A stretch of 32,609 nucleotides of DNA from Gammaproteobacteria bacterium Ga0077536 (GTDB lineage: Bacteria; Pseudomonadota; Gammaproteobacteria; Ga0077536), in assembly GCA_001464935.1 (NCBI GenBank), contig LNEL01000020.1, positions 1-32,609 of the forward strand, in the 5' to 3' direction. Shown piece after piece: positions 17,205 through 24,562 of the stretch. Position 1 is the first letter of the stretch; every line of letters starts with the position of its first letter. The notes beneath the pieces are model-generated. The model saw nothing but the letters and a program-made list of their open reading frames with translations. It was not told the DNA's origin and did not search any database. The position numbers and the translations under genes are program-made.

Positions 17205-17298
17205 CGGCGGCGCCAGGCGGGCCAAGTCGACAAAGAGCGACATCCGGGGGGACTCCTGGTGGCGGCAGGCGGGTCCTGCGCTGCTGCGTCAATCCTGC

Positions 17299-17334
17299 TT
17301 TGACAAACTGTCAATCGAACAGGTCATTGTCAAA
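17299..17334. promoter_or_regulatory. Nested TTGACA/TGTCAA operator-like site
   Basis: TTGACA-AAC-TGTCAA at 17300-17314 is a perfect inverted repeat with a 3-base centre. A further TGTCAAA at 17328-17334 pairs with TTTGACA at 17299-17305 as a wider dyad. The site lies 52-87 bases before the ATG of the acyl-CoA dehydrogenase. TTGACA also equals a sigma-70 -35 box, although the -10 at 17-bp spacing (GTCATT) is poor. A repressor of the TetR or GntR type could bind here; none is adjacent. Confidence 0.45.
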
Positions 17335-17385
17335 CCGCTGCGCGCGTTCGACGATCCGGCTTTCCTTCTCAATGAGACCCACGCC

Positions 17386-18546
17386 ATGGCCCTCGACCAG
17401 GACACTTTCGACCTTTTGAAGGACACCGTGCGGCGCTTCGTGCGCGAGCGCCTGGTGCCGGCCGAGGACGCGGTCGAGGAGCATGACGACGTCCCGCCCG
17501 ACATCCTGCAGGACATGAAGGATCTCGGCCTGTGCGGCGTGTCGATTCCGGAGGAGTACGGTGGCCTGGGGCTGTCGATGGCGCAGGAATGCGAGGTCGC
17601 CTATGAACTGGGCCAGACCGCGCTCGCCTTCCGCTCGGCGGTGGGCACCAACATCGGCATCGGCTCGCAGGGCATCCTGATGGACGGCACGCCGGCCCAG
17701 AAGGCCGAGTACCTGCCGCGCATTGCGAGCGGGGAGCTGATCATGTCGTTCGCGCTGACCGAACCCGATGCCGGCTCGGACGCCGCGTCATTGAAGACGC
17801 GCGCCGTCGCCGACGGCAGCGATTACCTCTTGAGCGGCAGCAAGCGCTACATCACCAATGCGCCGCGCGCCGGCGGCTTCACGCTGATGGCGCGCACGGG
17901 CGGTGCCGGCGCGAGCGGGATTTCGGCGTTCATCGTGCCGGCGACCTTGCCCGGGATCACGATCGGCAAGCCCGATCGCAAGATGGGCCAGCGCGGCACC
18001 AAGACCTGCGATGTCTTTCTCGATCAAGTGCGCGTGCCGGCCGCGAACCTCATCGGTGGCGAACCGGGCAAGGGCTTCAAGACCGCGATGAAAGTGCTCG
18101 ACCGCGGCCGCCTGCACATTTCGGCAATCGCCTGCGGCATGGCGCGCCGCATCCTCGACGTGAGCATCGCCTACGCGCAGAACCGCAAGCAGTTCGGCAG
18201 CCGCATCGGCGACTTCCAGCTCGTGCAGGCGATGCTCGCCGACAGCCAGGCCGAACTGCTCGCGGGCTGGGCGCTGGTGCGTGAGACGGCGCGCGCGTAT
18301 GACGCGAAACCGCCCGGCGCGAGCGATCCGGACGTCAGCATGCAGGCGTCGTGCACCAAGCTCTTCACGACCGAGATGGTCGGCCGCGTTGCCGATCGCG
18401 GTGTGCAGGTTCACGGCGGCGCCGGCTACATGAACGAATACAAGGTCGAGCGCTTCTACCGCGACGTGCGCCTGCTGCGGCTTTACGAGGGCACCTCGCA
18501 GATCCAGCAACTCGTCATCGGCAAGCATCTGATGCGCGCGCCCTGA
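17386..18546 (+). CDS. Acyl-CoA dehydrogenase family protein
   Basis: A 386-residue FAD-dependent acyl-CoA dehydrogenase, which introduces the alpha-beta double bond in acyl-CoA thioesters and passes electrons to ETF. The FAD-binding signature SFALTEPDAGSDAAS is near residues 123-137. The C-terminal helical domain contains QVHGGAGYMNEYKVERFYRD and RLYEGTSQIQQ, where E368 is the catalytic base as in short-chain and medium-chain enzymes. Length is normal. The ATG follows a possible regulated promoter at 17299-17334. It is the first gene of an operon with a family III CoA-transferase 28 bases downstream, which would make or exchange the CoA ester it uses. Confidence 0.93.
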   Translation: MALDQDTFDLLKDTVRRFVRERLVPAEDAVEEHDDVPPDILQDMKDLGLCGVSIPEEYGGLGLSMAQECEVAYELGQTALAFRSAVGTNIGIGSQGILMDGTPAQKAEYLPRIASGELIMSFALTEPDAGSDAASLKTRAVADGSDYLLSGSKRYITNAPRAGGFTLMARTGGAGASGISAFIVPATLPGITIGKPDRKMGQRGTKTCDVFLDQVRVPAANLIGGEPGKGFKTAMKVLDRGRLHISAIACGMARRILDVSIAYAQNRKQFGSRIGDFQLVQAMLADSQAELLAGWALVRETARAYDAKPPGASDPDVSMQASCTKLFTTEMVGRVADRGVQVHGGAGYMNEYKVERFYRDVRLLRLYEGTSQIQQLVIGKHLMRAP

Positions 18547-18574
18547 GCGGCGCCGCCACGACAGGAACATTCCC

Positions 18575-19756
18575 ATGTCTATTTCTCGCGGCAGTCTGGC
18601 GGGCACGATCGTCGTCGACGCATCGCGCGTGCTCGCCGGCCCCTATGCAGCCCAAATCCTCGGCGATCACGGCGCGGATGTCGTGAAGGTCGAATCCTTC
18701 GACGGTGACGACACGCGGGGCTTCGGGCCGCCGTTCGTCAACGGCACGGCGCCCTACTACCTCGGCCTCAATCGCAACAAGCAGGATCTCGCGCTGGATC
18801 TCTCGACACCACGCGGCATCGACGTGCTGTTCGGCATGCTCGAGACGGCGGACGTGTTCATCGAGAACTTCAAGATGTCGACGTGGCGCAAATGGGGCAT
18901 CGAGGATCTCGATGCGATCAGCCGCCGCTTTCCGCGCCTCGTGCACTGTCGCGTGTCGGGCTTCGGCGAAGACGGCGAGTTCGGCGGCATGCCGGGCTAT
19001 GACGCCGCGCTGCAGGCGATGTCCGGCATGATGAGCGTCAACGGCGAGCCCACAGCCGACGCCACCCGCGTCGGCATGCCGATCGTCGACACCTCGACCG
19101 GCATGCACGGCGCGATGGGCATTCTGCTCGCGCTGCTCGAGCGCAATCGCTCGGGCAAAGGCCAGCGCCTCGAAGTCACGCTGTACGACTGCGCGATCTC
19201 GATGCTGCACCCACATGTATCGAACGTGCTCTACGGCGGCCGCGCGGTGCGCACCGGCAACGGCCACCCGAACATCGTGCCCTACGATCTCTTTGCGACC
19301 GGCACGGTGCCGCTCTTCGTCGCCGTCGGCAACGACCGGCAGTTCGCGGCGCTGTGCCAGGCGCTGGACGCGCCGAATCTCAGCGCGGACCCGCGCTATG
19401 CGTCGAACGGCAAGCGCGTGGAGAACCGTGTGCCGCTGCGCGAGTCGCTCATCGAACTGCTCGCGAGCCACGACGGCGTGAAGCTGTTCGATCAACTGAT
19501 GGCGATCGGCGTGCCCTGCGCGCCGGTGCTCACCGTTGAGCAGACGCTCGCGCTGAAGCACACGGCAACGCGCGAAATGCAGGTCGAACTCGGCGACTAC
19601 CGCGGCGCCGGCATCCCGGCGAAGCTGAGCCGCACGCCCGGCACCGTGCGCATGCCGCCGCCGGGGCTCGGCGAACACAGCACTGAGGTGCTTACGCGTT
19701 TTGGCTATACGCCGGCGCAAATCGAAGCGCTGTTCGACGCGAGAGTAGTGAAGTAG
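18575..19756 (+). CDS. CaiB/BaiF family III CoA-transferase
   Basis: A 393-residue family III CoA-transferase, moving CoA between carboxylic acids through an aspartyl-anhydride intermediate. The family start (VVDASRVLAGPYAAQILGDHGADVVKVE, residues 13-40, given here in part) is clear. The catalytic Asp is D172 in MPIVDTSTGMHGAMG, matching D169 of E. coli CaiB and formyl-CoA transferase. The small-domain region with GNGHPNIVPYDLF follows. AGGAAC precedes the ATG. It sits 28 bases after the acyl-CoA dehydrogenase, so the pair probably activates and then oxidises one carboxylic acid. Substrate is unknown. Confidence 0.93.
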   Translation: MSISRGSLAGTIVVDASRVLAGPYAAQILGDHGADVVKVESFDGDDTRGFGPPFVNGTAPYYLGLNRNKQDLALDLSTPRGIDVLFGMLETADVFIENFKMSTWRKWGIEDLDAISRRFPRLVHCRVSGFGEDGEFGGMPGYDAALQAMSGMMSVNGEPTADATRVGMPIVDTSTGMHGAMGILLALLERNRSGKGQRLEVTLYDCAISMLHPHVSNVLYGGRAVRTGNGHPNIVPYDLFATGTVPLFVAVGNDRQFAALCQALDAPNLSADPRYASNGKRVENRVPLRESLIELLASHDGVKLFDQLMAIGVPCAPVLTVEQTLALKHTATREMQVELGDYRGAGIPAKLSRTPGTVRMPPPGLGEHSTEVLTRFGYTPAQIEALFDARVVK

Positions 19757-19801
19757 CCTTCAGCGCCCTTCTGTTCGGCTGACGCACGATACCCATCACC
19801 T

Positions 19802-19846
19802 ACCGGCGACCGCCTTCACGGCAAGTTTGTTCTTCTCCGTGGCTGA
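19802..19846. repeat. ACCGGCGAYCGCCTTCACGG/CTCCGTGGCTG repeat, copy 1
   Basis: ACCGGCGACCGCCTTCACGG at 19802-19821 is followed by a TTCTTCTCCGTGGCTG box. The same two blocks in the same order occur at 22058-22123, and the second block resembles the right arm of the 6031-6173 element. It lies just after the CoA-transferase stop. Confidence 0.6.
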
Positions 19847-19874
19847 ACAACTGATCGCGAACCCGCTTCAGCCG

Positions 19875-19902
19875 TAGGTTGGGCTGACGCAGGAAGCCCA
19901 AC
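19875..19902. repeat. Solitary REP arm
   Basis: All 28 bases of the left arm of the REP pairs at 6238 and 13538 recur here, followed by the same CGGCGTCTC-like box, but no right arm lies within the next 200 bases. The rest of the 458-base gap to the Tim44-like gene holds the repeat at 19802, a family A element at 20031 and a small hairpin: CCATAATC at 20090-20097 pairs with GATTATGG at 20113-20120. Confidence 0.85.
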
Positions 19903-20030
19903 ACCCGGCGTCTCCAATGCTCCACGAGACGGTGACGGGCGGGTTGGCTCGAAGGTACGTTGACGTTCGCCCCGCTCAGCGCGGGCGAATGTCTCGAACC
20001 CTCAGCAACGTGCTGACAGAGCAACAATCA

Positions 20031-20091
20031 GGGACTCCCACATTTCGTCGCATGCTGCGGCACGGCGACCGATTCGAATCGGTGGGTGTCC
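20031..20091. repeat. Family A MITE-like element, divergent copy
   Basis: GGGACTCCCAC at the left end and GTGGGTGTCC at the right end form imperfect terminal inverted repeats around GCATGCTGCGGCAC (20050-20063), the 14-base core shared by all family A copies (21189, 21424, 31720). It is shorter than the other complete copies (61 versus 75 and 95 bases). Confidence 0.7.
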
Positions 20092-20214
20092 ATAATCCCC
20101 TAATTCCACTGCGATTATGGGGCCAGTACGTGAATTCATAGAGAGTCGGTGTCCCAGCTTACCCAGCTTGCCGGTGTAGACTGCTCGCATCCCATCCATC
20201 GACGAGCAACCACC

Positions 20215-21150
20215 ATGCGCAAATGTGTCAGCCTTGTATCGTGCGGAATTGTCAGCCTCATTCTCGCCCTCGTCAGCGTATCGGACGCGAATGCCAAACG
20301 GCTCGGCGGCGGTGCATCGTTCGGGGGCAAGTCGTCTTACAGTACCCCGGCCAAACGCAGTGCTTCGGCACCGGCCCCCTCTGCTAAGCAGCAGCAGGCC
20401 TCACAACAGAATCAGGCGGCGAAACAAGGCCTGGCGCAACGCGGCGGACTGATGGACATGTTGGGTGGGCTGGCCATCGGCGGCCTACTGGGCGCGCTAC
20501 TGTTCGGCGGCGCGTTTGAAAATCTGAACTTGATGGACTTCCTGATTTTCGGCGGCATCGCGTTCATGCTGTATAAATTGCTCAGCGCACGCAGCAGAGC
20601 GACACCCCAGCCGGCTTACAACCGGGCCCCACACACACGCCTCGATAGCAGCGCTTCCGCATCGCGCGACGGTAGTAGCGGTTTCGACTCCCAGAACTGG
20701 TTTCGCGGTGAGGCGGCGGCCGCAAGCAACGAGGACCAACCCACCACCCTGCACGCCATCAAGGCTTCAGCAATTCCGGAAGGGTTTGACCCGGAGGCCT
20801 TCATGGCCGGCGCGCGCATCGCGCATCGCGAGCTCCAAAAGGCGTGGGATAGTCGCGATCTCGCGGCGATCCGCGGACTCACCACGGACACCATGTTTGG
20901 CGAGCTGCAAGATCGCATCAAAGCCCTCGATGCGAATAATCGCACCGATGTCTTGAAGCTCGAAACCGAACTCCTTGAAGTACGCGAGGTTGGTGACGCG
21001 CTCGAAGCGGTGGTGTTATTCGATGCAATCATGCGTGAGGATGCCAATACGCAGGCCAGCCAGGTCCGCGAAGTGTGGCATTTCACCAAACCAATCGCCG
21101 CGCCGCAGCCGAAATGGTTCCTGGATGGGATTCAGCAACTGGAGGGTTAG
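20215..21150 (+). CDS. Tim44-like domain membrane protein
   Basis: A 311-residue protein of the bacterial Tim44-like family. The ATG at 20215 begins a clear signal or anchor sequence (VSLVSCGIVSLILALVSVSDANA). A Gly/Ser/Gln-rich linker (residues 30-75) follows, then a hydrophobic region typical of the family (MLGGLAIGGLLGALLFGGAFE and LMDFLIFGGIAFMLYKLL). The C-terminal Tim44-like fold spans about 175-311 (FDPEAFMAGARIAHRELQKAWDSRDL ... EVWHFTK). Upstream in-frame ATG at 20149 would put a non-signal stretch before the anchor. The bacterial proteins are inner-membrane and their role is not settled. Both sides are filled with repeats, so it stands as a single-gene unit. Confidence 0.85.
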   Translation: MRKCVSLVSCGIVSLILALVSVSDANAKRLGGGASFGGKSSYSTPAKRSASAPAPSAKQQQASQQNQAAKQGLAQRGGLMDMLGGLAIGGLLGALLFGGAFENLNLMDFLIFGGIAFMLYKLLSARSRATPQPAYNRAPHTRLDSSASASRDGSSGFDSQNWFRGEAAAASNEDQPTTLHAIKASAIPEGFDPEAFMAGARIAHRELQKAWDSRDLAAIRGLTTDTMFGELQDRIKALDANNRTDVLKLETELLEVREVGDALEAVVLFDAIMREDANTQASQVREVWHFTKPIAAPQPKWFLDGIQQLEG

Positions 21151-21170
21151 CGGATATCCGCGGATATCCG
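21151..21170. terminator. Tandem 10-bp palindromes directly after a stop codon
   Basis: CGGATATCCG is repeated twice without a gap, starting at the base after the Tim44-like stop codon. Each unit and the whole 20 bases are self-complementary, so one transcript hairpin or two small ones could form. There is no T-run. It may be a 3' end structure or an insertion footprint next to the family A fragment that begins at 21169. Confidence 0.35.
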
Positions 21171-21202
21171 GGACACCCGCTCATTGATGCATGCTGCGGC
21201 AC
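21169..21202. repeat. Family A element, left part only
   Basis: CGGGACACCCGCTCATTGAT followed by the GCATGCTGCGGCAC core (21189-21202) matches the left half of family A. No right GTGGGTGTCCC end follows nearby; the next one belongs to the complete copy at 21394. The stretch 21203-21359 between them shows no gene I can name. Confidence 0.65.
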
Positions 21203-21359
21203 CACTCCGACTCACGCCATTCTGCGCGCTCGATTTCACGCACTGCAGCCATCACGCCGCGCTCGAGGGCGATGATTCATCAATCTTCGATTTGAAAGGC
21301 CGCGAGTGTTCGCGCAGCGACGCCGGCCGGTCGCTGCAGGGCCAATGGCTTTATGTGGT

Positions 21360-21394
21360 GGCGGTATGTGCGGGCGGTATGTGGGCGGTATGTG
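21360..21394. repeat. Three tandem copies of GGCGGTATGTG
   Basis: GGCGGTATGTG occurs at 21360-21370, 21373-21383 and 21384-21394; a 2-base spacer separates the first two and the last two are contiguous. The array ends on the first base of the family A element. Confidence 0.8.
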
Positions 21395-21488
21395 GGACAC
21401 CCACTTTTTGTCCACTTTTTGTCGCATGCTGCGGCACGGCTTGGCGCGTCACCATCTTTAGTCGCGGTGAACAATGAGTGGGTGTCCC
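21394..21488. repeat. Family A MITE-like element, complete copy
   Basis: Exact 11-base terminal inverted repeats (GGGACACCCAC at 21394-21404 and GTGGGTGTCCC at 21478-21488) enclose the 14-base core at 21424-21437. At 95 bases it is the longest of the family A copies here. GTGGGTGTCCC ends of this type are common in non-coding repeats linked to IS200-like REP-associated transposases; no such gene is present, so that link is inference. Confidence 0.8.
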
Positions 21489-21749
21489 GTCTCGTCCTCC
21501 GGCGGCATCGTCGGCTTCGACCCCGCGCGCGTGGCCTTGGACACGCAGGGCTTCCTGAGCCCGCTCGCTGGCGGCAACCTGCAACTGGCCGTGCAGAACG
21601 GCGACCTGTACGTGCAGTTCGCGCCCGTGCCATTACCCGCGGCCTGGTGGCTATTGGCAGGCGCGGTAGCGCTGTTGCCGATGCGACAGAGGCGGGGAGA
21701 GTGTCGGGCGGTTGAGCGTGCTACCGCGCGCGATCCGCAGGATTCTTGA
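21489..21749 (+). pseudogene. 3' remnant of a VPLPA-CTERM protein gene
   Basis: Immediately after the family A element an open frame reads GIVGFDPARVALDTQGFL...NGDLYVQFAPVPLPAAWWLLAGAVALLPMRQRRG. This has the complete C-terminal sorting signal (VPLPAA, hydrophobic helix, basic RQRRG) and a short beta-rich piece, but no signal peptide and no body. An ATG inside the repeat (21474) is in frame but would make a product that cannot be exported. It is best read as the tail of a VPLPA-CTERM gene whose front was lost at the repeat junction. Confidence 0.75.
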
Positions 21750-21765
21750 GGCGTGGGAACCTGAC

Positions 21766-21959
21766 GGGGAGAGATCTTTTTTCGGCTTGTGACGGCCACC
21801 GCGCTTCGACATGGCATGGGCATCGCGGAAACGGAAGGTGACGCCTCCTTCGATGCGGGCTACCGCGTGAGGAGGCTCGAGCGGCTGATCTCGGGCTTAT
21901 TCGGGACGGATTTATTTAGACCGTCTGATCGGAAATAAATAGATCTGTCCCGGATTTCC
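21766..21959. repeat. Family B MITE-like element, copy 1
   Basis: The right end, 21937-21959 (AAATAGATCTGTCCCGG then ATTTCC), is identical to the right end at 32146-32168. The left end GGGGAGAGATCTTTTTT is a decayed version of the left arm at 31958. The inner block from GTGACGGCCAC (21789) to CTCGGGCTTATTCGGGA (21890-21906) is nearly the same as 31986-32103. The inner end GGGACGGATTTATTT (21903) also mirrors AAATAAATAGATCTGTCCC. Confidence 0.8.
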
Positions 21960-21981
21960 GAAGATCCCGGATTTCCGAAGA

Positions 21982-22046
21982 TCCCGGGTTTCACTTCGTT
22001 GCTCCCGGGCTACCCGGAGACTCGAAGTAACCCGGGTGCAGCGCGC
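21982..22046. repeat. CCCGGGCTAC-type REP palindrome pair
   Basis: TCCCGGGTTTCACTTCGTTG then CTCCCGGGCTAC (21982-22013) is a classic proteobacterial REP form, with CCCGGG at both sides of the loop. A second, opposing half, GTAACCCGGGTGCAGCGCG, begins at 22027. Together they are a small BIME-like pair just downstream of family B copy 1. Confidence 0.65.
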
Positions 22047-22057
22047 AGCCAACACGC

Positions 22058-22123
22058 ACCGGCGATCGCCTTCACGGTACTGCCCGCACATTCCCGTCTT
22101 TCTCTGTGTTCTCTGTGGCTGGA
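22058..22123. repeat. ACCGGCGAYCGCCTTCACGG/CTGTGGCTG repeat, copy 2
   Basis: ACCGGCGATCGCCTTCACGG at 22058-22077, followed by TTCTCTGTGTTCTCTGTGGC, repeats the block order of 19802-19846. With the elements above it completes the repeat-filled gap between the Tim44-like gene and the alcohol dehydrogenase stop at 22173. Confidence 0.6.
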
Positions 22124-22172
22124 TTAATCAGCGCATGGAACGCCACGAGCGCCGGACGACATCGTCAACCCG

Positions 22173-23225
22173 TCACGGCGCGAGCACGACCCGCCCCGAC
22201 ACGCGCCCATGCCGTAGGTCATCGAATGCCGTGTTGATCGAGTCGAGCGGACGACGCGAGATTGGAATCGCGCCGAGGCTGCCGCGCTGCGCGAGTGCGA
22301 CCAGTTCGCGCAACTCGTCGACCGTGCCCACGTAGCTTCCTTCGAGCCGGAACGGCCGCAGCACGATGCTCGGCAGCGGCAGCGTGATCTCCCCGCCGAT
22401 CAATCCGCAGGCGACGATGTGCCCACCGCGCGCGAGGGCGGCAAGCGCCATCGCCACGGTGTCGTGGGTGCTGACGAGATCGAGCACCGCGCGGGCGCCG
22501 CCACCGGTGGCCGCGACGATGGACGGCACCGCATCGTCGGCACGCAGATCGATCGTCGCGAGCGCGCCTGCCTGCCGCGCCGCCTCGCGTTGCGCAGGAT
22601 CTCTCGCCACCACGACCGCGCCAACGCCGCCCATCGCGCGCAGCACCTCGATCGACATCAGGCCGAGCCCGCCGGCGCCGAAGATGAGCGTGGGCTCCTC
22701 GAAGATCCGCGAACCGAACTTCTTCAGCGCGCTGTAAACCGTGACCCCGGCGCAGGCCAGGGGGGCGGATGCGCCCGGGTCGAGCGCGCCGAGTTCGACG
22801 AGATAGCGGGGATGGGGCACGAGCACGTAGTCAGCGAAGCCGCCGGGGTGCACGACACCCAAGGTCTGTGGACGGATGCAGAGGTGCTCCTCGCCGCGCC
22901 CGCAGGCCGGACAGACGCCACAGCCTATCCAAGGATGCACGAGCACGCTCGCGCCGACCTGAACCGGCGGGGCCGCCTCGCCGCTGCCGACGATCTCGCC
23001 CGCAATTTCGTGGCACAGCGTCAGCGGCGGCCTGATGCCGCGATCGGCGAGCATCAGCTTGCGGCCGCCGCCGAGGTCGTAATGGCCTTCCCACAGATGG
23101 AGGTCCGTATGGCAGAGGCCCGCGGCCTTCACCTGCACGAGCACTTCGGTGCCGGTGGGGCGTGGCAGCGGGCGCTCGACGCGTTCCAGCGGCGTACCGT
23201 GTTGCGTGACGCAGTAGCAATGCAT
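22173..23225 (-). CDS. Zinc-dependent alcohol dehydrogenase
   Basis: A 350-residue medium-chain dehydrogenase/reductase. The catalytic-zinc region shows GLCHTDLHLWEG (C38, H39) and CHE (H72, E73). The structural-zinc lobe has C102, C105, C108 and C116 (GCGVCPACGRGEEHLC). The NAD(P) Rossmann fold is marked by LIFGAGGLGLMSIEVL near residue 180. The insert HYDLGGGRKLMLADRG before CHE is typical of a branch found in catabolic clusters. The ATG at 23225 is chosen because the family begins here; the frame extends upstream to 23297 without family similarity. It oxidises an alcohol to aldehyde or ketone, substrate unknown. Divergent from the LysR gene, its likely regulator. Confidence 0.9.
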   Translation of the reverse strand: MHCYCVTQHGTPLERVERPLPRPTGTEVLVQVKAAGLCHTDLHLWEGHYDLGGGRKLMLADRGIRPPLTLCHEIAGEIVGSGEAAPPVQVGASVLVHPWIGCGVCPACGRGEEHLCIRPQTLGVVHPGGFADYVLVPHPRYLVELGALDPGASAPLACAGVTVYSALKKFGSRIFEEPTLIFGAGGLGLMSIEVLRAMGGVGAVVVARDPAQREAARQAGALATIDLRADDAVPSIVAATGGGARAVLDLVSTHDTVAMALAALARGGHIVACGLIGGEITLPLPSIVLRPFRLEGSYVGTVDELRELVALAQRGSLGAIPISRRPLDSINTAFDDLRHGRVSGRVVLAP

Positions 23226-23358
23226 GGGCCTGATCTCCAGCGGCGACGGGATGGGGTTTGCGCAACGGCTCAGGTCGCACGCTGCAGGTGGATGCATTGT
23301 TGATGGGAGTATACGGCTTTACAATCCAAGCCCAGATTGAATATTTGTTATATCTGCT
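23226..23358. promoter_or_regulatory. Divergent promoter region between alcohol dehydrogenase and LysR regulator
   Basis: This 133-base gap has an AT-rich patch (about 23315-23352), unlike the flanks. On the minus strand TATACT (reverse of 23308-23313) is a good -10 candidate for the dehydrogenase, although no clear -35 sits at the usual distance. LysR regulators usually bind such shared gaps at T-N11-A dyads, but I could not fix one box with certainty. Confidence 0.45.
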
Positions 23359-24276
23359 TTGACAAACGACACCTCGCTGGACGCCCATGGCCTGATGCTG
23401 CTCGTCGACATCGTCGAGGCCGGCAACCTGAGCCTCGCGGCGCGCAACCTGAAAATGAGTCGCGCCAACGTCAGCTATCGCCTGCGGCAGATTGAGCATG
23501 CGACAGGCATGCAGCTGTTTCGCCGCACCACGCGGCGCATCGAGCCGACCGAGGTCGGTTTGCGGCTGTACGCGCACGGCAGACGCATTCGCGACGAGGT
23601 GCTGGCCGCGCAGGAGTCGGTCAACCTGCTCGGCAGGGGTTTGCACGGAACCGTGCGGCTCAGTCTGCCGACGGGCTTCGGTGAGGTGGTGATGTCGGCG
23701 TGGCTGCTCGACTTCAAGCGGCTCTATCCGGACATCGCACTCGACGTGCTGTTCGACAACCGCGTCGACGACCTGCTGCGCCAGGAGGTCGACGTCGCCG
23801 TGCGCGTGATGGCCGAACCGCCGGAGCAACTGGTGGCGATTGACCTGGCGCGCGTGCGCTACGTCGCCTGCGCGTCGACGGGCTATGCCGATGCGCAGGC
23901 GATGCCAACGAGCCTCGACGAGCTCTACACAGTGCCGCTGATCACCTCCAAGGTCGAAGGTCGCGAGCAGCGCATCTCGGCGAGCAGGGGCGGCGAGCGG
24001 CACGACCTCGCGTTGCGCCCGGCACTCGCGTCCGAGAATTTCCGCTTCCTGCGCGAGGCCGTGCTCGCCGGACTCGGCGTCGGCGTGGTCCCCGATTACG
24101 TCGTGCGCCAGGACATCGCCGACGGCCGCGTCGTGACCGTGCTCGACGACTGGCGACTCAGCATCTACGGCACGCGCATGTTCCTGCTGCGGATGCCGGG
24201 GCGCTATGAAACGCTCGCGGTGCGCACGCTGATCGATTTCATCATCGAACGCACGCGGGCCTGGGCTGCGGAATAA
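23359..24276 (+). CDS. LysR-family transcriptional regulator
   Basis: A 305-residue LysR-type regulator: winged helix-turn-helix at about residues 8-66 (LLVDIVEAGNLSLAARNLKMSRANVSYRLRQIE, given here in part), then the effector-binding domain from about 95 to the end. The frame opens only after a stop at 23338. TTG at 23359 is the only upstream start that keeps helix 1; an ATG at 23395 would cut into it. No Shine-Dalgarno sequence is visible before TTG, so a leaderless or weakly translated message is possible. It is divergent from the alcohol dehydrogenase, the typical LysR arrangement, and probably controls it. Confidence 0.88.
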   Translation: MTNDTSLDAHGLMLLVDIVEAGNLSLAARNLKMSRANVSYRLRQIEHATGMQLFRRTTRRIEPTEVGLRLYAHGRRIRDEVLAAQESVNLLGRGLHGTVRLSLPTGFGEVVMSAWLLDFKRLYPDIALDVLFDNRVDDLLRQEVDVAVRVMAEPPEQLVAIDLARVRYVACASTGYADAQAMPTSLDELYTVPLITSKVEGREQRISASRGGERHDLALRPALASENFRFLREAVLAGLGVGVVPDYVVRQDIADGRVVTVLDDWRLSIYGTRMFLLRMPGRYETLAVRTLIDFIIERTRAWAAE

Positions 24277-24297
24277 GGGTGCAGCGCACGCGCCAGT

Positions 24298-24356
24298 TGC
24301 GACAGCATGCGACACCGGCAGTCGCAGACTGTGGCAGCTGCGACAGTGCGCGACAG
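24298..24356. promoter_or_regulatory. Upstream activator sites: two phased pairs of TGCGACAG-type repeats
   Basis: GCGACA occurs at 24299, 24309, 24340 and 24350. Within each pair the copies are exactly 10 bases apart, and the two pairs are 41 bases apart, close to whole helical turns. CTGTGGCAGCTGCGACAG at 24329-24346 is an 18-base palindrome with a single mismatched pair. The cluster ends 31 bases before the sigma-54 promoter at 24387, a place expected for the binding sites of an enhancer-binding protein, and one is encoded at 25736. Confidence 0.65.
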
Positions 24357-24386
24357 TCAAGGCGCTGATTATTCGGCAGCAACCGC

Positions 24387-24402
24387 TGGCACGGTCTCTG
24401 CA
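24387..24402 (+). promoter_or_regulatory. Sigma-54 (-24/-12) promoter
   Basis: TGGCACGGTCTCTGCA matches the consensus TGGCACG-N4-TTGCW at all but one defined base, with the essential GG (24388-24389) and GC (24400-24401) separated by exactly 10 bases. Transcription would begin near 24412, about 150 bases before the LLM monooxygenase ATG at 24563. The next gene but one encodes a sigma-54 activator with an intact GAFTGA loop, which supports the call. No clear IHF site was found. Confidence 0.75.
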
Positions 24403-24562
24403 ATCTGCATCGCGCCGAACGGTGGGACAGCGGCCCGATGCGCCCCCACGTCGACGGCGTCAATGCGCGCAGGGCATATGACCTTCGGACGCATCGACCA
24501 CCCCATTCAAATGCCGCGCGCGACACGCAACGTCGACCGCGGACCTGCCTGAGGAGGCACAC

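Noticed and set aside
19800..20027. Small minus-strand frame containing GFLRQPNL
   Set aside because: That peptide is the translation of the REP arm and appears in other frames wherever the repeat occurs; it is not a gene.
23351..23366. CTGCTTTGACAAAC shared with the operator-like site at 17295-17308
   Set aside because: Here it overlaps the LysR start codon and lacks the inverted partner, so the match is probably chance.
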